A stretch of 64,000 nt of DNA from NCBI GenBank assembly GCA_965112735.1, contig OZ218952.1, positions 4,216,001-4,280,000 on the forward strand, in the 5' to 3' direction. Numbering within the stretch: position 1 is the first letter of the stretch; each line of letters opens with the position of its first letter. Positions 35,424 to 47,266 of this stretch are shown here, one piece after another. Both the position numbers and the translations under genes were made by a program. Source of the DNA: Phaeosaccion multiseriatum. Its lineage: Eukaryota > Ochrophyta, other classes. The notes beneath the pieces are model-generated. The model saw only the letters and a list, made by a program, of their open reading frames with translations. It was not told the origin of the DNA and ran no database searches.

Positions 35424-36903
35424 GCTTTCCCTGCCCAGCCTTCCTCCCCCTCCCCCCCACACCGTTGGCGGATCTTCACGTGTGCCTAGCAACAGTCGTC
35501 GCAGCGGTAGCAGTTATATCAGTAGCAACAGCAGCAATAGCAGCAGCAGCAGCAATGCCCAAAGTGCTGCAATGGTGTCATCGGGCAGTACTGGTTCCGT
35601 GTATGGTGCTTTCAGCGGCGGCGTGCCAGCAACGTCGGTAGCCGTGGCGGCATCAATGCCAGGGGTCAGTACGAGCCAGGGTGAGATGACCTCGCCCTCA
35701 CGTGGCTACATGGATGCTCTTTTGGCGGCTGCTGGAAACGCTGTGGAAAGAGTAGCGACATCAAGCCGCGGCAGCAACAGCAGCAGCAGTGTTACTCGCG
35801 TCCCAGCCTTTCCTTCTGACGGAAGAGGAGGAAGAGTAGTAGTAGCAGCAGCAGCAGCAGGAGGAGGAGGAGGAGCAGGAGGAGGAGGAGTGTGGAATGG
35901 AAGGGGACCACCAGTACACCCAGAAACTCTACCCGCAGCGAGAGCAGTTGCAGCAGTGCCGTCAGTAGTGCTCGGAGGAGCAGGAGGAGTCGGAGGAAGA
36001 GGAGTAGGGTGGGGAGGGCGTCTGCCAACGGCGTCTGCGGCCCTTGCCGCCCTGTCGCCAGTTCTTGCCGCCCGTACTCCTACTACCTCTACCACTACGG
36101 CGACCAGCAGTCCGATGGCGATGACGACGACGACAACGATGATGATGAAGACAAGGGGCGATCCCTTACCTTCGACTACTGCGCCCCCTCCCTCCTCCTC
36201 CTCCTCCTCCTCCTCCTCCTCCACCACCACTACGGACCCGCTTGATGTCAGGGCCAGGAACGAAGCTCTGTGCCACGCATTTGAGGATCGTAACGTTTGC
36301 GACAGGCAAAAGATGCGAAAGCTTGACACGTTTGACCACATTCCCGGCCCGCAGCGCGCCGTCTACGAAAGTGCTTACGAGAAGGCCTATACGCTCTGGA
36401 CCAGAGAACTCATGGTGCGTTTCCGTTTCCCTGTGTTTGGCTGTGTCAACGTTTCTGTGTTGCCTCCCCCAGACGAGACCGGGGGGAGATGACTGGGGAG
36501 TGTTGTATTTTCTAGAGCAGCTTGATGGTGGTGCGTGTGTTTATGATAGAGTTTGTGCCTATCGAAGTAGCTGTATGGGCATATGGGTAGAGAAATCGTA
36601 GTCCCGTCTGTGAAAGGGGCCTACTATCAAGCTCTCCGCTTGGTATCTGTGTCTGTTGCTTTCACCTCGGTCGGTCGGTCGGTCGGTCAGTCGGTCGGTA
36701 TGTATCGTATTGCGAAAAGGTTTGGTTGTTGTTGCCGTGGATTAGTCAGAAGTCAACTGCAGCAGATCCGCGGCTCTACCACAACCCTTTTTCCGTGTGT
36801 TACCAATCCTGCCCCTGAGTTTGCTCCTTGCTTTCTTCTCTTGACATACACACACACCCACACGCACACCCACACGTGCACCCACCCACACCCACATGCA
36901 CAT

Positions 36904-36941
<38 letters not shown>

Positions 36942-39781
36942 CTCACTACAAGATGGGAAGACGTGACGCAGCGACGGGCAAGGCGGCGGATCCCCGGAGT
37001 GGCGACTCTGCTTCAGGGGTAGCAGGAGGGGGGGGGTCCTCGAGGGGGCGGGAGTGGGAGGAAGAGCTGAAGAAACGCTATGTGGAGGGCTTTACAGCTG
37101 CGAAGAGGGAGAAGAAGAGGAAGAAGGGGGCCCTCCCCACCGCAGAGGGAGGAGGAGGAAGAGCAGGAGGAAGAGCAGGAGGAAGAGCAGGAGCAGAGAC
37201 AACCACCACCGCGTCGGGGCAGGGTGCGAGGAAGGAGAAAGAGATCAAGAAGGGGGGGGGGGTTCCCCTCCCCCTCCCCGCAGAGGCAATCCCCGCAGAG
37301 GTAGCAGTAGGCACAGCGTTTGGGCGAAACGGAGAGGTGGGGCCGGGTGCGGTGGTCGGGCATGGCGCGGTGGTGGCTACGAGGTCGTCGTGGCTACCCC
37401 CCCCGCCTCCAATTCACACAAGCAGTGCAGCGAGTGGTGCTGCGAGAGCTGCAGTGAGTAGTGCACCAGAATGGCACCGTTCGCCTACTCACGGTGGTGC
37501 TCACGGTGGTGCTCACGGTAGTGCTCACGGTGGTGCTTCTCGCGGGGATTGGGGGCTGGACGCGGGAGGGGGGGTAAGGGGGATGAGGGGGATTGGGGCA
37601 GGGGTGGGCCCCATGGCGATGGAGATAGGGTTAGCAGGTGAGTCAGCACGTGGCTCGAGGCCGTCGCTCGATGGCAAACGCAAGAGCGTCGGCTTCAGCA
37701 GCAGCGTTGACAGTGTCAGCAGCAGCAAAGTCAGGGGTACTGGTAGTCATGGCCACCATCAGGGAGGCGGGGAGGGGAGCTTGAGAAGCAGCGTGCAGCA
37801 CGGCGGCGGCGGTGCCACGGCAAGAGGGGCGCCTGCGTTCGGCCATATGGACATGCTCGCGACGGCGGCGAGTGAAGCCAATAACGCGGAGGTGAAGGTG
37901 CGGCAGGAGCAGCCGGAGCAGCGGCGGGTGCAACGGCTGCGGCAGGCACAGCAGCAGCAGGTGACACTGATGCAGAATCCGATGGCAGTGGAGAAGCAAA
38001 GGCATCATTGCATAGAGCAGGGGAAGAGCAGAAGCCCCTCTGTGCTGCACGATGCGGCTCGACGGGGGGCTCTGCCCATCGTCCAAAGGCTGCTGAGCAC
38101 AAGGGAGGGAGGAGAGGGAGGCGCCGTTGAGAAGATGGAGGTGGACACAAGGGACAATGAGGGCAGCACAGCGCTGCACGTGGCGGCTGCTCTGGGGCAC
38201 GGCAAGGTCGTGGCCCTTCTTCTTAAGCACGGTGCGAATGTGGAGGCCATGGATGGGACGGGTTGGCGGCCACTCCACCACGCAGCCTCTGGGGGATGCA
38301 CCGCCGTTGTCGAGGTCTTGCTGGCAGCAGGCGCCAGTGTGCATGCAGTGGAGCGAGGCAGGGGTGAGACGCCGTTGATGAAGGCCAGGCGGGGAGGGCA
38401 CGTGGAAGCCATGCGCCTCCTCTCCCCTCCTTCTCTTCCGGCTGCTACTGCTGCTGCGGCTGCTTCTGGTGCCTCTGCCACTGCGACTACTACTGGTGCT
38501 GCTCCTGCTGCTCCTGCTGTTGCTGCCCCTGCTGCTGCTCCGCGCGCCACCAAGAGGCCGTGCTATGGTGCCCCATCCGCCAATGACGGTTATGCTAACA
38601 GTGCGAACAGTGGGAACACTTCCCCTTCGACCTCGACTTCGAGTACGAATGTAACTTCGACTCCCTCGAGTGTCTGTCTAGAAAAGAGGAACGATTTGCT
38701 GGAGATTATCATGACGTACAACGATTTGCTGGAGATTATCATGACGTACGTGGGGTCGGGCTGCTTCATCTTCGTAGCGCTGGTCAGCAGGCAGTGGAGA
38801 GAGCATTTCTCTTACTCTATAGTTGGGGGGTACAGCCTCTCAGTAGGGGGCAGTGGACAGCAGACCTCCACGATCACTACCAGCAGCGGTGAGACGGCTC
38901 AGATGAAGCGGGTGCGTCAACCTTGGACGTACCACCGCAGCGTGATTGAGTCCACCGAACGCTTGGCCTGGGCGAGGAGACAAGGCTATGAACTGTCTGA
39001 GGCCACCTTTCACACCGCCGTTCAGCATGGAGATGCGTCGGTGTGTGAGGCTCTCGTTGCGCTGGCCTGTCCGAGGAGTGACAACACTGCGCTGATTGAG
39101 TCGCTGGCAGCGCGGAACGAGCGGCATGGCATGAGTATCTTGAAGGTATTGGGAGGTGCGGACGGCAGCAGCAGGAGTAGTAGTAATGGTGGTGGTGGTG
39201 GTGGTGGTGGTGGTGGTGGTGGTGGTGGTGGTGGTGGTGGTGGTGGTGGTGGTGGTGGTGGTGGTGGTGGTGGTGGTAGTGGTCTTTCTGTCATGGACAG
39301 AGACACGGTTGCAATGGTCGAGACAGAGGAGGTGCTGCTTCCGCCTCCTTCCACTGACAGGGGCAGCGGCGGTGAGGGTGGCATCAGCAAAGGCAAGAGC
39401 AGCAACAACAGCGGCGGGGGGGGGACAAGTGAAATGCGTGCGGGCATGGGCAAGGGTAAGGACGAAGAGAAGGAGGTGGTTGGAAGGGAGGGTAAGGAGG
39501 CGAAGGCTGGGGCGGATGATGTGGGGGGTAGCGCAGCGGCCGAGGCTGTGCAAACGGCTCGGCAGCGTGTCAGGGAGGAGTCTTTGGGGCTTGCGTCCTC
39601 TCTTTTGAGCCTGGCAGCCCAGCAAGAGCGAGAGGGAAACTCTTCCAAAGCCCTGCCGCTGTATGAAGAGGCATTGGGCATACAGACGGGCCTGTTGGGG
39701 AATGAGCACGCGGAGACTGTGAGGGCGAAGGGCCTGTGGGGCAAGGCACACGGGATGGCCCGCAACATGGGCACCAGGTAA
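34528..39781 (+). CDS. Ankyrin-repeat protein with F-box-like and TPR-like parts and a novel N-terminal repeat
   Basis: Exons: 34528-34741, 35060-36414 and 36941-39781 (phases agree); about 1470 aa. The start MGTTST fits N-myristoylation. The N-terminal third has a recurring unit, AYEEAYEFCRKNFQGKAKMG then RDDAK, and AYEKAYTLWTRELMAHYKMG then RRDAATGK, with weaker copies (SYTEAYAGYGKHLG; KKRYVEGFTAAKREKK), separated by poly-Ser/Ala/Gly linkers. Ankyrin repeats follow at about 38.03-38.43 kb (SVLHDAARRGALPIVQRLL, STALHVAAALGHGKVVALLL, WRPLHHAASGGCTAVVEVLL). Next is NDLLEIIMTYVGSGCFIFVA then LVSRQWREHF, an F-box-like motif seen with ankyrin repeats in stramenopile protein families, then RSVIESTERLAWARRQGYEL. 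A run of about 30 Gly comes from (GGT)n, and the C-terminus looks like one TPR (ALPLYEEALGIQTGLLGNEH). Function unknown; a scaffold or E3-adaptor role is speculative. Confidence 0.8.
38690..38749 (+). repeat. Perfect 30-bp in-frame tandem duplication
   Basis: The block encoding NDLLEIIMTY (38690-38719) is repeated base for base at 38720-38749, so the F-box-like helix is doubled in the protein. Zero divergence implies a recent event. Confidence 0.97.
39187..39279 (+). repeat. (GGT)n microsatellite encoding poly-Gly
   Basis: About 90 bp of GGT units in frame in the ankyrin/F-box-like protein, giving a run of about 30 glycines between the F-box-like part and the TPR-like tail. Confidence 0.95.
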
Positions 39782-39943
39782 AAAGTAACCTTTTCTTCGG
39801 AATGGCTCTGGGAAATCTTCGCCAACTAGTACGTGTGGGGGAGAAGGAAGAAAAGAAAAAAGAAAGCCCAAACGCTTCGCCATTTGAAAGGGGTACCACC
39901 ACCTCTTTTGGATCCTTTCGATGTTTCTTCCTCTTTCTTTGTA

Positions 39944-42222
39944 ATGATTGCAACTTCTCTCTCGCAGCAAAGCTCTCTTTCACGCGTATCTGCATCTGCT
40001 GCTGTCACAATACTCGCAGCATCAGCGGCAGCAGCCGCCGGTGCCCCTCGTACCCTCCCGACTGCCTTTCTCCCCACCTTCTCCTCGTCCTTTCTCCTTC
40101 CTCCCCGCTTGAGGCAGCAGCATCAAGCTTCGCAGATTGATCGGCGGTCTCTACGAAGTTTTGTATCTCTGGAAGGAGCCCCACCAGCAGCAGGAGCAGA
40201 AGCAGGAGTAGAAATGGGGAAGAGGAAGAGGAAGAATAGCGAAGCTTTGCAGACGGTGTGCGACTTAATCCTCAGCGGCGAGTGCCGGAGCATTGTCTTC
40301 CTAACGGGGGCGGGAGTGAGTGTCTCAGCAGGTATGATACGATTTGCGTGCGTCCCGCCCTGACCGCAGACTGTGTGATGATTTCCCGTTGAAATCCATC
40401 TCGAAGGAAGAAGGGAAAAAAGAAGGGGGGAGGTTTTCTCACTGTTCAAGGCCTTGCTCTGCCGGCAGGTATCCCCGACTTCCGAAGCCCGGGGGGGATG
40501 TACGACACGCTCAGGCCCGAGCTGCTCACCGCCTCGGAGGAGGATCGAGACCTCATGCGGGTGGACCCAACCTACGTGGTGAGTGAGTGAGAGAGGGAGG
40601 GAGGGAGGGAAGGAGGAAGGGAGGGAGCGCGGGAGGGAGCGAGCGAGCGAGGAAGGGAGAGAGGAGGGGGGGGGGGGTCACGATACCCGACGTAAGCTTC
40701 GTCAGCCTATCATGAACCCCCTTCACCCCGTCCACTCCCTGTCTCCTCTTTGGTGTGTAGCCTGACCTTGCGGACTGCCGGCCCGGTTCCTCGTGATTCT
40801 CCTCTTAGACCTTCTCCTCGACCCGCTCGGCACCATTTTGTACCAACCTTTCCATGCTCTCTCTCTGTGTGTGTGTTCCACAGCTGTCGTGGGCCCTCTT
40901 CAGCCACAACCCTTTGTGCTACCTCGAGCTACGGCGTCCTTTCATCGTCGGCATAGGACAGAGCAAGTGGAAAGCGACGCTCTCACATAAGTTTATGAAA
41001 CTGTGTTTCCAGAAGCATGTGAGTAGTAGTGCGGACTCGCGTCCGTGCGTCGATGCTTATACTCAGCACTCCATCTACATCTCACTACTTTATCCACATG
41101 CTCACTACTCCACACATTCTGTGTTTCCAGAAGCATGTTAGTGTCTGCACTCGCTCGCTCTCTTCGCTCCCAGCCTTTATCGCACCACGCCATGCTTATC
41201 TGTCTGGGTTGTACGGAAGGTCCTTTCACTGTGCTCACTACAAGTGCCACTCTTTTTCTCTCCCACTCTCTCTTTCTCTCTTGCTCTTTCTCTCTCTCCC
41301 TGTGTCTTTATCTCTTGCACTCTCTTTCCGATTCTCTCCTCTGGCTCTACCTCTCTCTCTCTCTCCTCCCACTTGCCCTGACACTCCGACTAAAGCTGCT
41401 GAGGCGAGTGTACACACAAAACATCGACGGCCTCGATTTCCAACTGTGCGACAGCAGCAGCAGTAGTGATGGGAAAGAAGAGAGTCAAAGCCAGCTATCC
41501 CCACAGCGGCTGGAGCCAGGAGGCGGAGGGGGGCATTTACCTGCACATCTCATCGTGCCCGTTCACGGCAGCTTGGGCAGAGCCTCATGCGAGTTTTGTA
41601 AGGAGCCCTACCCCATGGCGGACTTTGAACACGTGAGTGAGAGAATAAGAGAGAGATGGAGAGAGAGAGAGAGAGAGATGGAGACAGAGAGAGACAGAGA
41701 GGGAGAGAAAGGGAGGGAAAGAGGAGGGGGGGGGAAGGGCGGGAGCAGGCAGAGAGGTAGAGAGCGAGGATGGATGTGTGAATGGTTGCGTGTGTCTGTG
41801 TGTGTGCGTGCGTATGAGAGAGGGGAGTTGCGGGCGTATGACGCAGGGGATGAGGGAGGAGTGAGAGAATGCGATGGAAGTGGACATGCATACCTCCAAC
41901 ATCCCCCTTCCTCCCCTCCTTTCTTACTTCGTTCCTTTCTTCTTTTCTTCCTTCCTTCTTTCCTCTCCTCCCCCCTCCCTCCCTCCCTCCCTCCCCTCCC
42001 TCCCTCCCTCCCTCCTTCCTTGTATGGCCTCTCTTCGGCCACCAGGAGGTGCGAACTTGTGTGAGGGACATTTACTCCAGAGACGGCAGTAGTGTGATCA
42101 AGAGCAAGGCCGTGGTGTGCAAGGCCTGTCACAAGGCAGGAGTCAAGCCAGACACCGTACTCTATGGCGCCCAACTACCAGATGCCTTTGAAGAAGGCAT
42201 CAGAGCAGACTTCTTCGGGCCC

Positions 42223-42253
<31 letters not shown>

Positions 42254-42627
42254 CTGCTGCTGTATCACCAACTCCTGCTGTTGCCGGTCGCAGTGTTGGT
42301 ACAAATGGTGTGAAGGATGCCGAGGATGGCGTCGCCTCCTCCGTGGCCCCCGCTCCAGTGGACCTCCTCATCGTCATGGGGACTTCTCTCACTGTAGGGC
42401 CTGCCAATCAAGTGGTACGAATGGTGCCTGACTCGTGCAAGCGCCTTGTCATCAATTTGGAGGAGGTGGGGCACGACCTCGGCATTCGGTACGACGATAG
42501 TACCCATGTCGATTTCGATGTCGATATCCGAGGAGGACGCGACTTTTTCTATCAAGGGGCATGCGACGACGGAGTGAGAGAATTAGCGGACAAGCTGGGG
42601 TGGGGTGAAGACCTCAATCGACTTTGA
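39944..42627 (+). CDS. Sir2-family NAD-dependent protein deacylase (sirtuin)
   Basis: Removes acyl groups from lysines using NAD+. Exons: 39944-40331, 40469-40578, 40884-41018, 41396-41632 and 42046-42627 (phases agree). All hallmarks are present: FLTGAGVSVSAGIPDFRSPG, TQNIDGLD, catalytic His in VPVHGSLGRASCEFC, a zinc site of CEFC plus CKAC, VMGTSLTVGPANQVV and LVINLEEVG. Two low-complexity inserts are not usual: a Ser/Gln-rich one after TQNIDGLDFQ and an Ala-rich one encoded by (CTG)n near 42.22-42.27 kb. The start MIATSLSQQSSLSRVSASAA is Ser/Ala-rich with Arg and could be a mitochondrial presequence; an in-frame upstream start at 39833 is less likely. Only about 160 bp separate it from the ankyrin gene stop. 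AATAAA at about 42680 may be the polyadenylation signal. Confidence 0.9.
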
Positions 42628-43825
42628 CGGACGGGATGTACAGTCTTGTGTGTCATTGGCATTGATGGATGAGGATAGAAATAAAGAGGTGGGGAAATGA
42701 GCATCTGCCACATGTACACACAAATACACGTACCTTTGTGAGATGCATCTACTTCATTTCCCCACGCTGTCTTTCAGTCTTGATCCATTCCATCCCTTTT
42801 CAATGCACTACAACACCACACGCTTTATTGGAGGTACTCTTTCCGGGGTCGGTGAAGTGAGTTGAACCAAGAGGTGGGGAGCTCTACAAAAGCCACGCAA
42901 TGGATGGAGCAGAGGCGACGAGTGCCCGACGTAAGAGAATGGCGCCTGAACTCCCCTTTCCAAATCAAATGTATCGTATGTACAAGTTATGTAATTACAT
43001 AAATGCGATGGTACTCAAAAGAGTTGTTGCCCACCCGTGTACCCATTCGAGCAGGATCGAGCAGGAGGACGGTACGCTGCTTGAGTCGACTATCGACTAC
43101 TTCCTGCGCGCCCTCCATCCCTGGAGTGCAAACGAGAGGAGAGCGTCTGAAGTATCTCAACTCGAGAAATGCCTCGGCCACACCCTCCCTACCCCGCAAG
43201 CGGCTATCGTCGGGGGCTGGGTGCGCACAGATCGCGGCAGTCTTCTTCACTCGTACATATCCCCTTTAGAGCCTAAGAGGTTTCGTGGATTGGCGGTGCC
43301 CTATCGTCGTTGCTCGCTCGGTGCCCGAGCCACACCGCATGCCACCCCGCATGCCCTGGCCTGCGGTAGGGAGAGCAGGATAAGATCAGCAACCATTTCA
43401 TTCACCGACTTTCGGTGGCTGCTGCTGCTCCAGTCCAGACTCACTCGTCACTCTCACGCCAAAGCCAAGAAACAAAGGAAACCGAAATGTACTGCCCTCT
43501 TCTTCTTCTTCTCCTCTGGCTGAAATCTCATCTACTAGTCGCTATAAATAGCTTGAGGGCGTCCTCGCTTTCCGTGGCAATTCTTCAAACCGTCTCAAGC
43601 TGAGCTCTCTGCCACTCGAGTTGTTTGTCCCAGTCTGCTTGTCCTGATAGCTCGTACCATCCAGCTTAGGGCCCCGGTAACTGCACCATATCGCACTCCA
43701 GCCACGATCAGCACCAGAGGGGTGGCTTTACCGGGGCGTGGTGGTCGGTGGTCGATGCTCGCTCAGGTACTTGGCATGGCGTGGCCCTCCTCATCATGCG
43801 CCTCCTTCTCCTACCATCATCATCG
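42628..43825. other. Convergent intergenic region with one 207-aa ORF
   Basis: Between the sirtuin (+) and a small minus-strand gene. An ORF at 42900-43523 (+) begins MDGAEATSARRKRMAPELPF but shows no recognised domain and ends in low-complexity sequence, so its coding status is doubtful. A 10-bp perfect inverted repeat lies at 43671-43737. Confidence 0.4.
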
Positions 43826-44269
43826 TCAATGGTCAGCGGCTACGGTTATGAGGTACCTTGAAGGATTCTGCCCATCGCTTCCGCTGCCCTTAGATGGGTA
43901 CCATACACACACCGAAATGGGATGGATAAAGGAGGGGTCATCTTCTTCGTCGCTTTCCTCCTCCTCGTCAGGCCCCTGGTCAACGTCGCTTGTACTCTCC
44001 ATCATCAGCTTCTTCTTCATCTTCTTCCTCGCCTTGGCCCCGCCTCCTTCCCCCTCCACGTGGAATATGATCACGTCGACATTCGACCCCTCCTTCTGCA
44101 AACGCCTTGCCATCTCCTTCCGCACCTTGCCAATAGTGACTGGATGGATGCGCAACAATAGCGTCTCCCGCCAGGTCCACTCTCGATCGTGGACCATGCA
44201 GTGCTGCTCCTCGGGCTTCAGCCTCACCACCGCCGCTCTCCTCACGCGAGGCTTCCGAAGGCTCGCCAT
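43826..44269 (-). CDS. Hypothetical protein, about 147 aa
   Basis: Single-exon ORF from MASLRKPRVRRAAVVRLKPE at 44269. It has a structured-looking first half (REWTWRETLLLRIHPVTIGK, VRKEMARRLQKEGSNVDVII), a basic stretch (KARKKMKKKLMM), an acidic run (DEEEESDEEDD) and the C-terminal segment PISVCVWYPSKGSGSDG. It lies downstream of the CFAP119-like gene on the same strand. No family is recognised. The charge blocks resemble a small nucleic-acid- or microtubule-associated protein, but that is only an impression. Confidence 0.45.
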   Translation of the reverse strand: MASLRKPRVRRAAVVRLKPEEQHCMVHDREWTWRETLLLRIHPVTIGKVRKEMARRLQKEGSNVDVIIFHVEGEGGGAKARKKMKKKLMMESTSDVDQGPDEEEESDEEDDPSFIHPISVCVWYPSKGSGSDGQNPSRYLITVAADH

Positions 44270-44537
44270 GGGAGCAGCAGCACAGGGAAATGGAGCGAGG
44301 ACAAAGGGGGAATCTAAAGTACAGTTTCGTTCCGACGGCGGGCGCAAAACTCAAAATGGCCTTTTCTTTCCCTCCCCTTCCCCTCTTCCCCTCCCTACTC
44401 CCTAGCCCCCCTTTTCTTTTATAGTGCAGCACACTACTTTTGCTTTCAATGAATTTCATTTTTTTTATCTTCTCCTCATTATATACCTAAGGGCGTAGGC
44501 TCATCGATGGCCTCATCTATTTCTCCCTTCCTTTTGA

Positions 44538-46862
44538 CTACGCGACGCTACCTTGGCGACTCGCACTCTTCGTTCCACGCCGCTCCTCCCCCTCCCTACC
44601 ACCGCCGCCAGCCACAAAGCTATCCTTACTAATACACTCCGCCATGAACATTGGCAAGTACAGCGCGCTGCTGAGGGGAAGGGGAGGCTCGGCCTGCTCC
44701 ACGCAGTGCGGGTGTGCCTGCTGCAGCACCGAGTGCACCTCCCTGGTGAAGATTCCCTTGTACACCTTGAAGTGGCGGTAGTAGCTGTTGGTGAAGTAGT
44801 CCACGATGGCCTGGGGGGAGGGGAGGGGAGGGCAGGGCAAGAGGAGAAACAAGGGGAGGGAGGGAGGGAGGGAGAGAAGGAAGGAGGAAGGGAGGAAGGG
44901 ACGGACGGTGGGAGGGAGGGACGGTGGGAGGGAGGGAGGGAGGGCAAAAACAGAGGCAAAGGAAAGAACGAAGGAAGGAAGAAAGGAAGGAAGGAAGGAA
45001 GGGAGGAAGGAAGGAAGGAAGGAAGGAAGGAAGGAAGGAAGGAAGGGCGTAGAGAAGTGTGGGATAGGGAGACGGGGTGCGAGGGGAGGGTCGTGAGCGT
45101 TGAGCTTGAGCAATGCGGCTTGTCCACGAAGTCCAACAAGTGAGTTATTACCCAAGCGATTAAGCACCAAGACACCAGGTTTCCGTTTTGAGGCTCTCCC
45201 CCACCCACCTTGGTCTCCTCCACTTCGAACACGCCTGTGCTCCAGGGGGGGCGCTCTACGCTGTGTGTCAGCAGCAGCTCCTTAAACTCACGGAAGGACT
45301 GCTCCACAGAGGTCTGCCCATCTCCCTCCAACATGTCCTGGGCAGTTGTAGGGTAGGGGGTCGGAATGGGGTGAGGTTGGGTGGAGTGGGTTGGATAGAA
45401 GAGGTTGGTTACGGCGAGGAGCAGCAGCAGCAGCAGCAGGAGGAGGAGGAGGAGAGATGCCATGCTGAAAAGCGGGACTACGAATGCCGATGTATGTCGA
45501 GTCTTCGCACGCACATCCTACCACAGCAGCACTGATCCTTACAGGCCGTAGTACAGGCGACTACATGCCAATAGGGCGCCTGGAACACACCCGCCCTTCT
45601 CTCACGTCAGATGTCAGGCCTGGGATCCTTACAAGGGGGATCAGCGAAGCTGGAACTGACTTCGGGCCTGAAACTTGACTGACCTGATCGAAGAGTTGCT
45701 TGGCGAGGGAGAGGAAGGTAGACGACTTTGTTGCGCAGAAGCGCCGCTCTTTGCAAAAGGCGTAATTGTAAAAGGTAAAGTCGAGCACCACCTTCACACC
45801 AAAGGAGGAGGGTGAGGAGCAGGAGCAGGAGGAGGAGGAGGAGAAGGAGGAGCAGGGGGAGGGGTAGGTTCAGAGGCAGAGAGAGAAGACAAAGGAAAGG
45901 AGAGACTGCATCAATGAGAGAAGGGGAGGGAGACAAACTGCTTGTTCGAGCACCACATCAACTCTCAAAGCACCAAGGAGAAGGGGGAGATGTCGGTCTA
46001 CTCATAGAAGAGTTGCCGCCGCCGTAGTAGCAGTAGCTGCTGCAACAACCCTCAGCACCGCGTCTCTCTCTCTCTCTCCGTCCGTGTCCCCCTCACCTGG
46101 TCTAAGCCTCTTTGGAACTCGTCGCTGTCGAGATCCTCTCCTGCCTCTGCTCGAATGGGTCCTGTTCTCTGCCCTGTCCTAGCAGAAGAGTCCACCTGCT
46201 GCACCTCGCTGCTCGGGGCAGGGTCGGTGCCACATGAGTCCGCGGACTTGCCCCAGGGAGAGGAGTCGGCCTGGCCCAAGTAGCGGCGCAGCAGGCTGTA
46301 CAGGGGGTGTGGCAAGGAGAGGGTCAGCGGTAGAGAGGTCAGCGGATGAGGAGGGACTGTGTATGTGTGGGTACGGGAGGCGAGAGTGGCTTTGGAAGTA
46401 GAGAAGGGTGATGGAAAGAGAGTCCAGGCTGCCGAGAGCGAGGCTCCCAGGGCGGGAGAGAGAGGGGTGGGGGGGAGGGGGCACAAGCGGCAAACCCACA
46501 CCCTTTGTTGCCCTTATCGCAGGCCCTGCGTATTGTTTGCTCGCCCGTCGGCAGCCTTCAAGAGCAGAAAGAGAGTCGAAGTCCTCCGCTGTGACAACCC
46601 GCGCCCACCCACTCACACTCACCCCTTGCATTGATGCGGGTCAAGCGCCGCCTCCAGCTGATCGAGCTGCTCCTTGGAGAAGTACTTCCATGTTAAACAT
46701 AATGCCTTGGAGGTAGGGGAAAAGGGAGAGAGAGCGTGAGCTGAGGAGAGCGGTGGATGGGGGAGAAGGAAAAGTTCTATGAGCAATTCTCCATAAGGTC
46801 TGAAGCCTGAGCCACCCTCACCATGTTCGCTTCCTTGTCGAGGCCTTTCGTTCTCTCGCTGC
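44538..46862 (-). CDS. CFAP119: CFAP119/CCDC189-like cilia- and flagella-associated protein (DUF4464 type)
   Basis: Minus-strand exons at about 46862-46823, 46700-46623, 46300-46098, 45790-45686, ~45335-45212 and 44812-44538. The diagnostic core is VVLDFTFYNYAFCKERRFCA then TKSSTFLSLAKQLF, SVEQSFREFKELLLTHSVER then PPWSTGVFEVEE, and AIVDYFTNSYYRHFKVYKGI followed by FTREVHSVL. These match the order and spacing of CCDC189 (LLLDLYFYTLKFC.., F..LLL.HAV.RPP, YFINTYFRHFKLYKYVFTP). The middle exon (about 65 aa, Ser/Asp-rich) is not conserved-looking. The first exon and true start could not be fixed and may lie as far upstream as about 47.05 kb. The family is axonemal, implying that this alga makes a motile cell at some stage, unless the gene has another role. 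Confidence 0.7.
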
Positions 46863-47266
46863 TATAGTGTGAGGGAGGAGGAGGGGAGGTAGGAGGAGGA
46901 ATCGAAATCAGTTACTTTTCGTTCGCATGCATACGTAGGCTTACGTAATTCAATACATGCTCCGTCCGCCCACTCTTTCCCTCCTTTCCTGTCTCCTGTC
47001 TACTCACTCTAGTAGTTTACGGCAGCAAGGGATAGCTACCCCTTCAGAAGAATCAAAGAGAGTTAGTGTGAGCATTGCTTCTTGGAGCGGCCTGTGGGAC
47101 CATCCTCGTGAACAGCTGGAGCTCTGTTTGCGTCCTGGGCTTTGTCCCGCTTTCGTCGCCCAAAGCCGCCAGCTCTGCAACAGCAGAGGAAGGGCCTGGA
47201 GGTTTCTCGTATTGGGGGCGTACTGTCTACTTGCCTGGCTGGTCCACCGGTGAAGAGGGACCAGCG

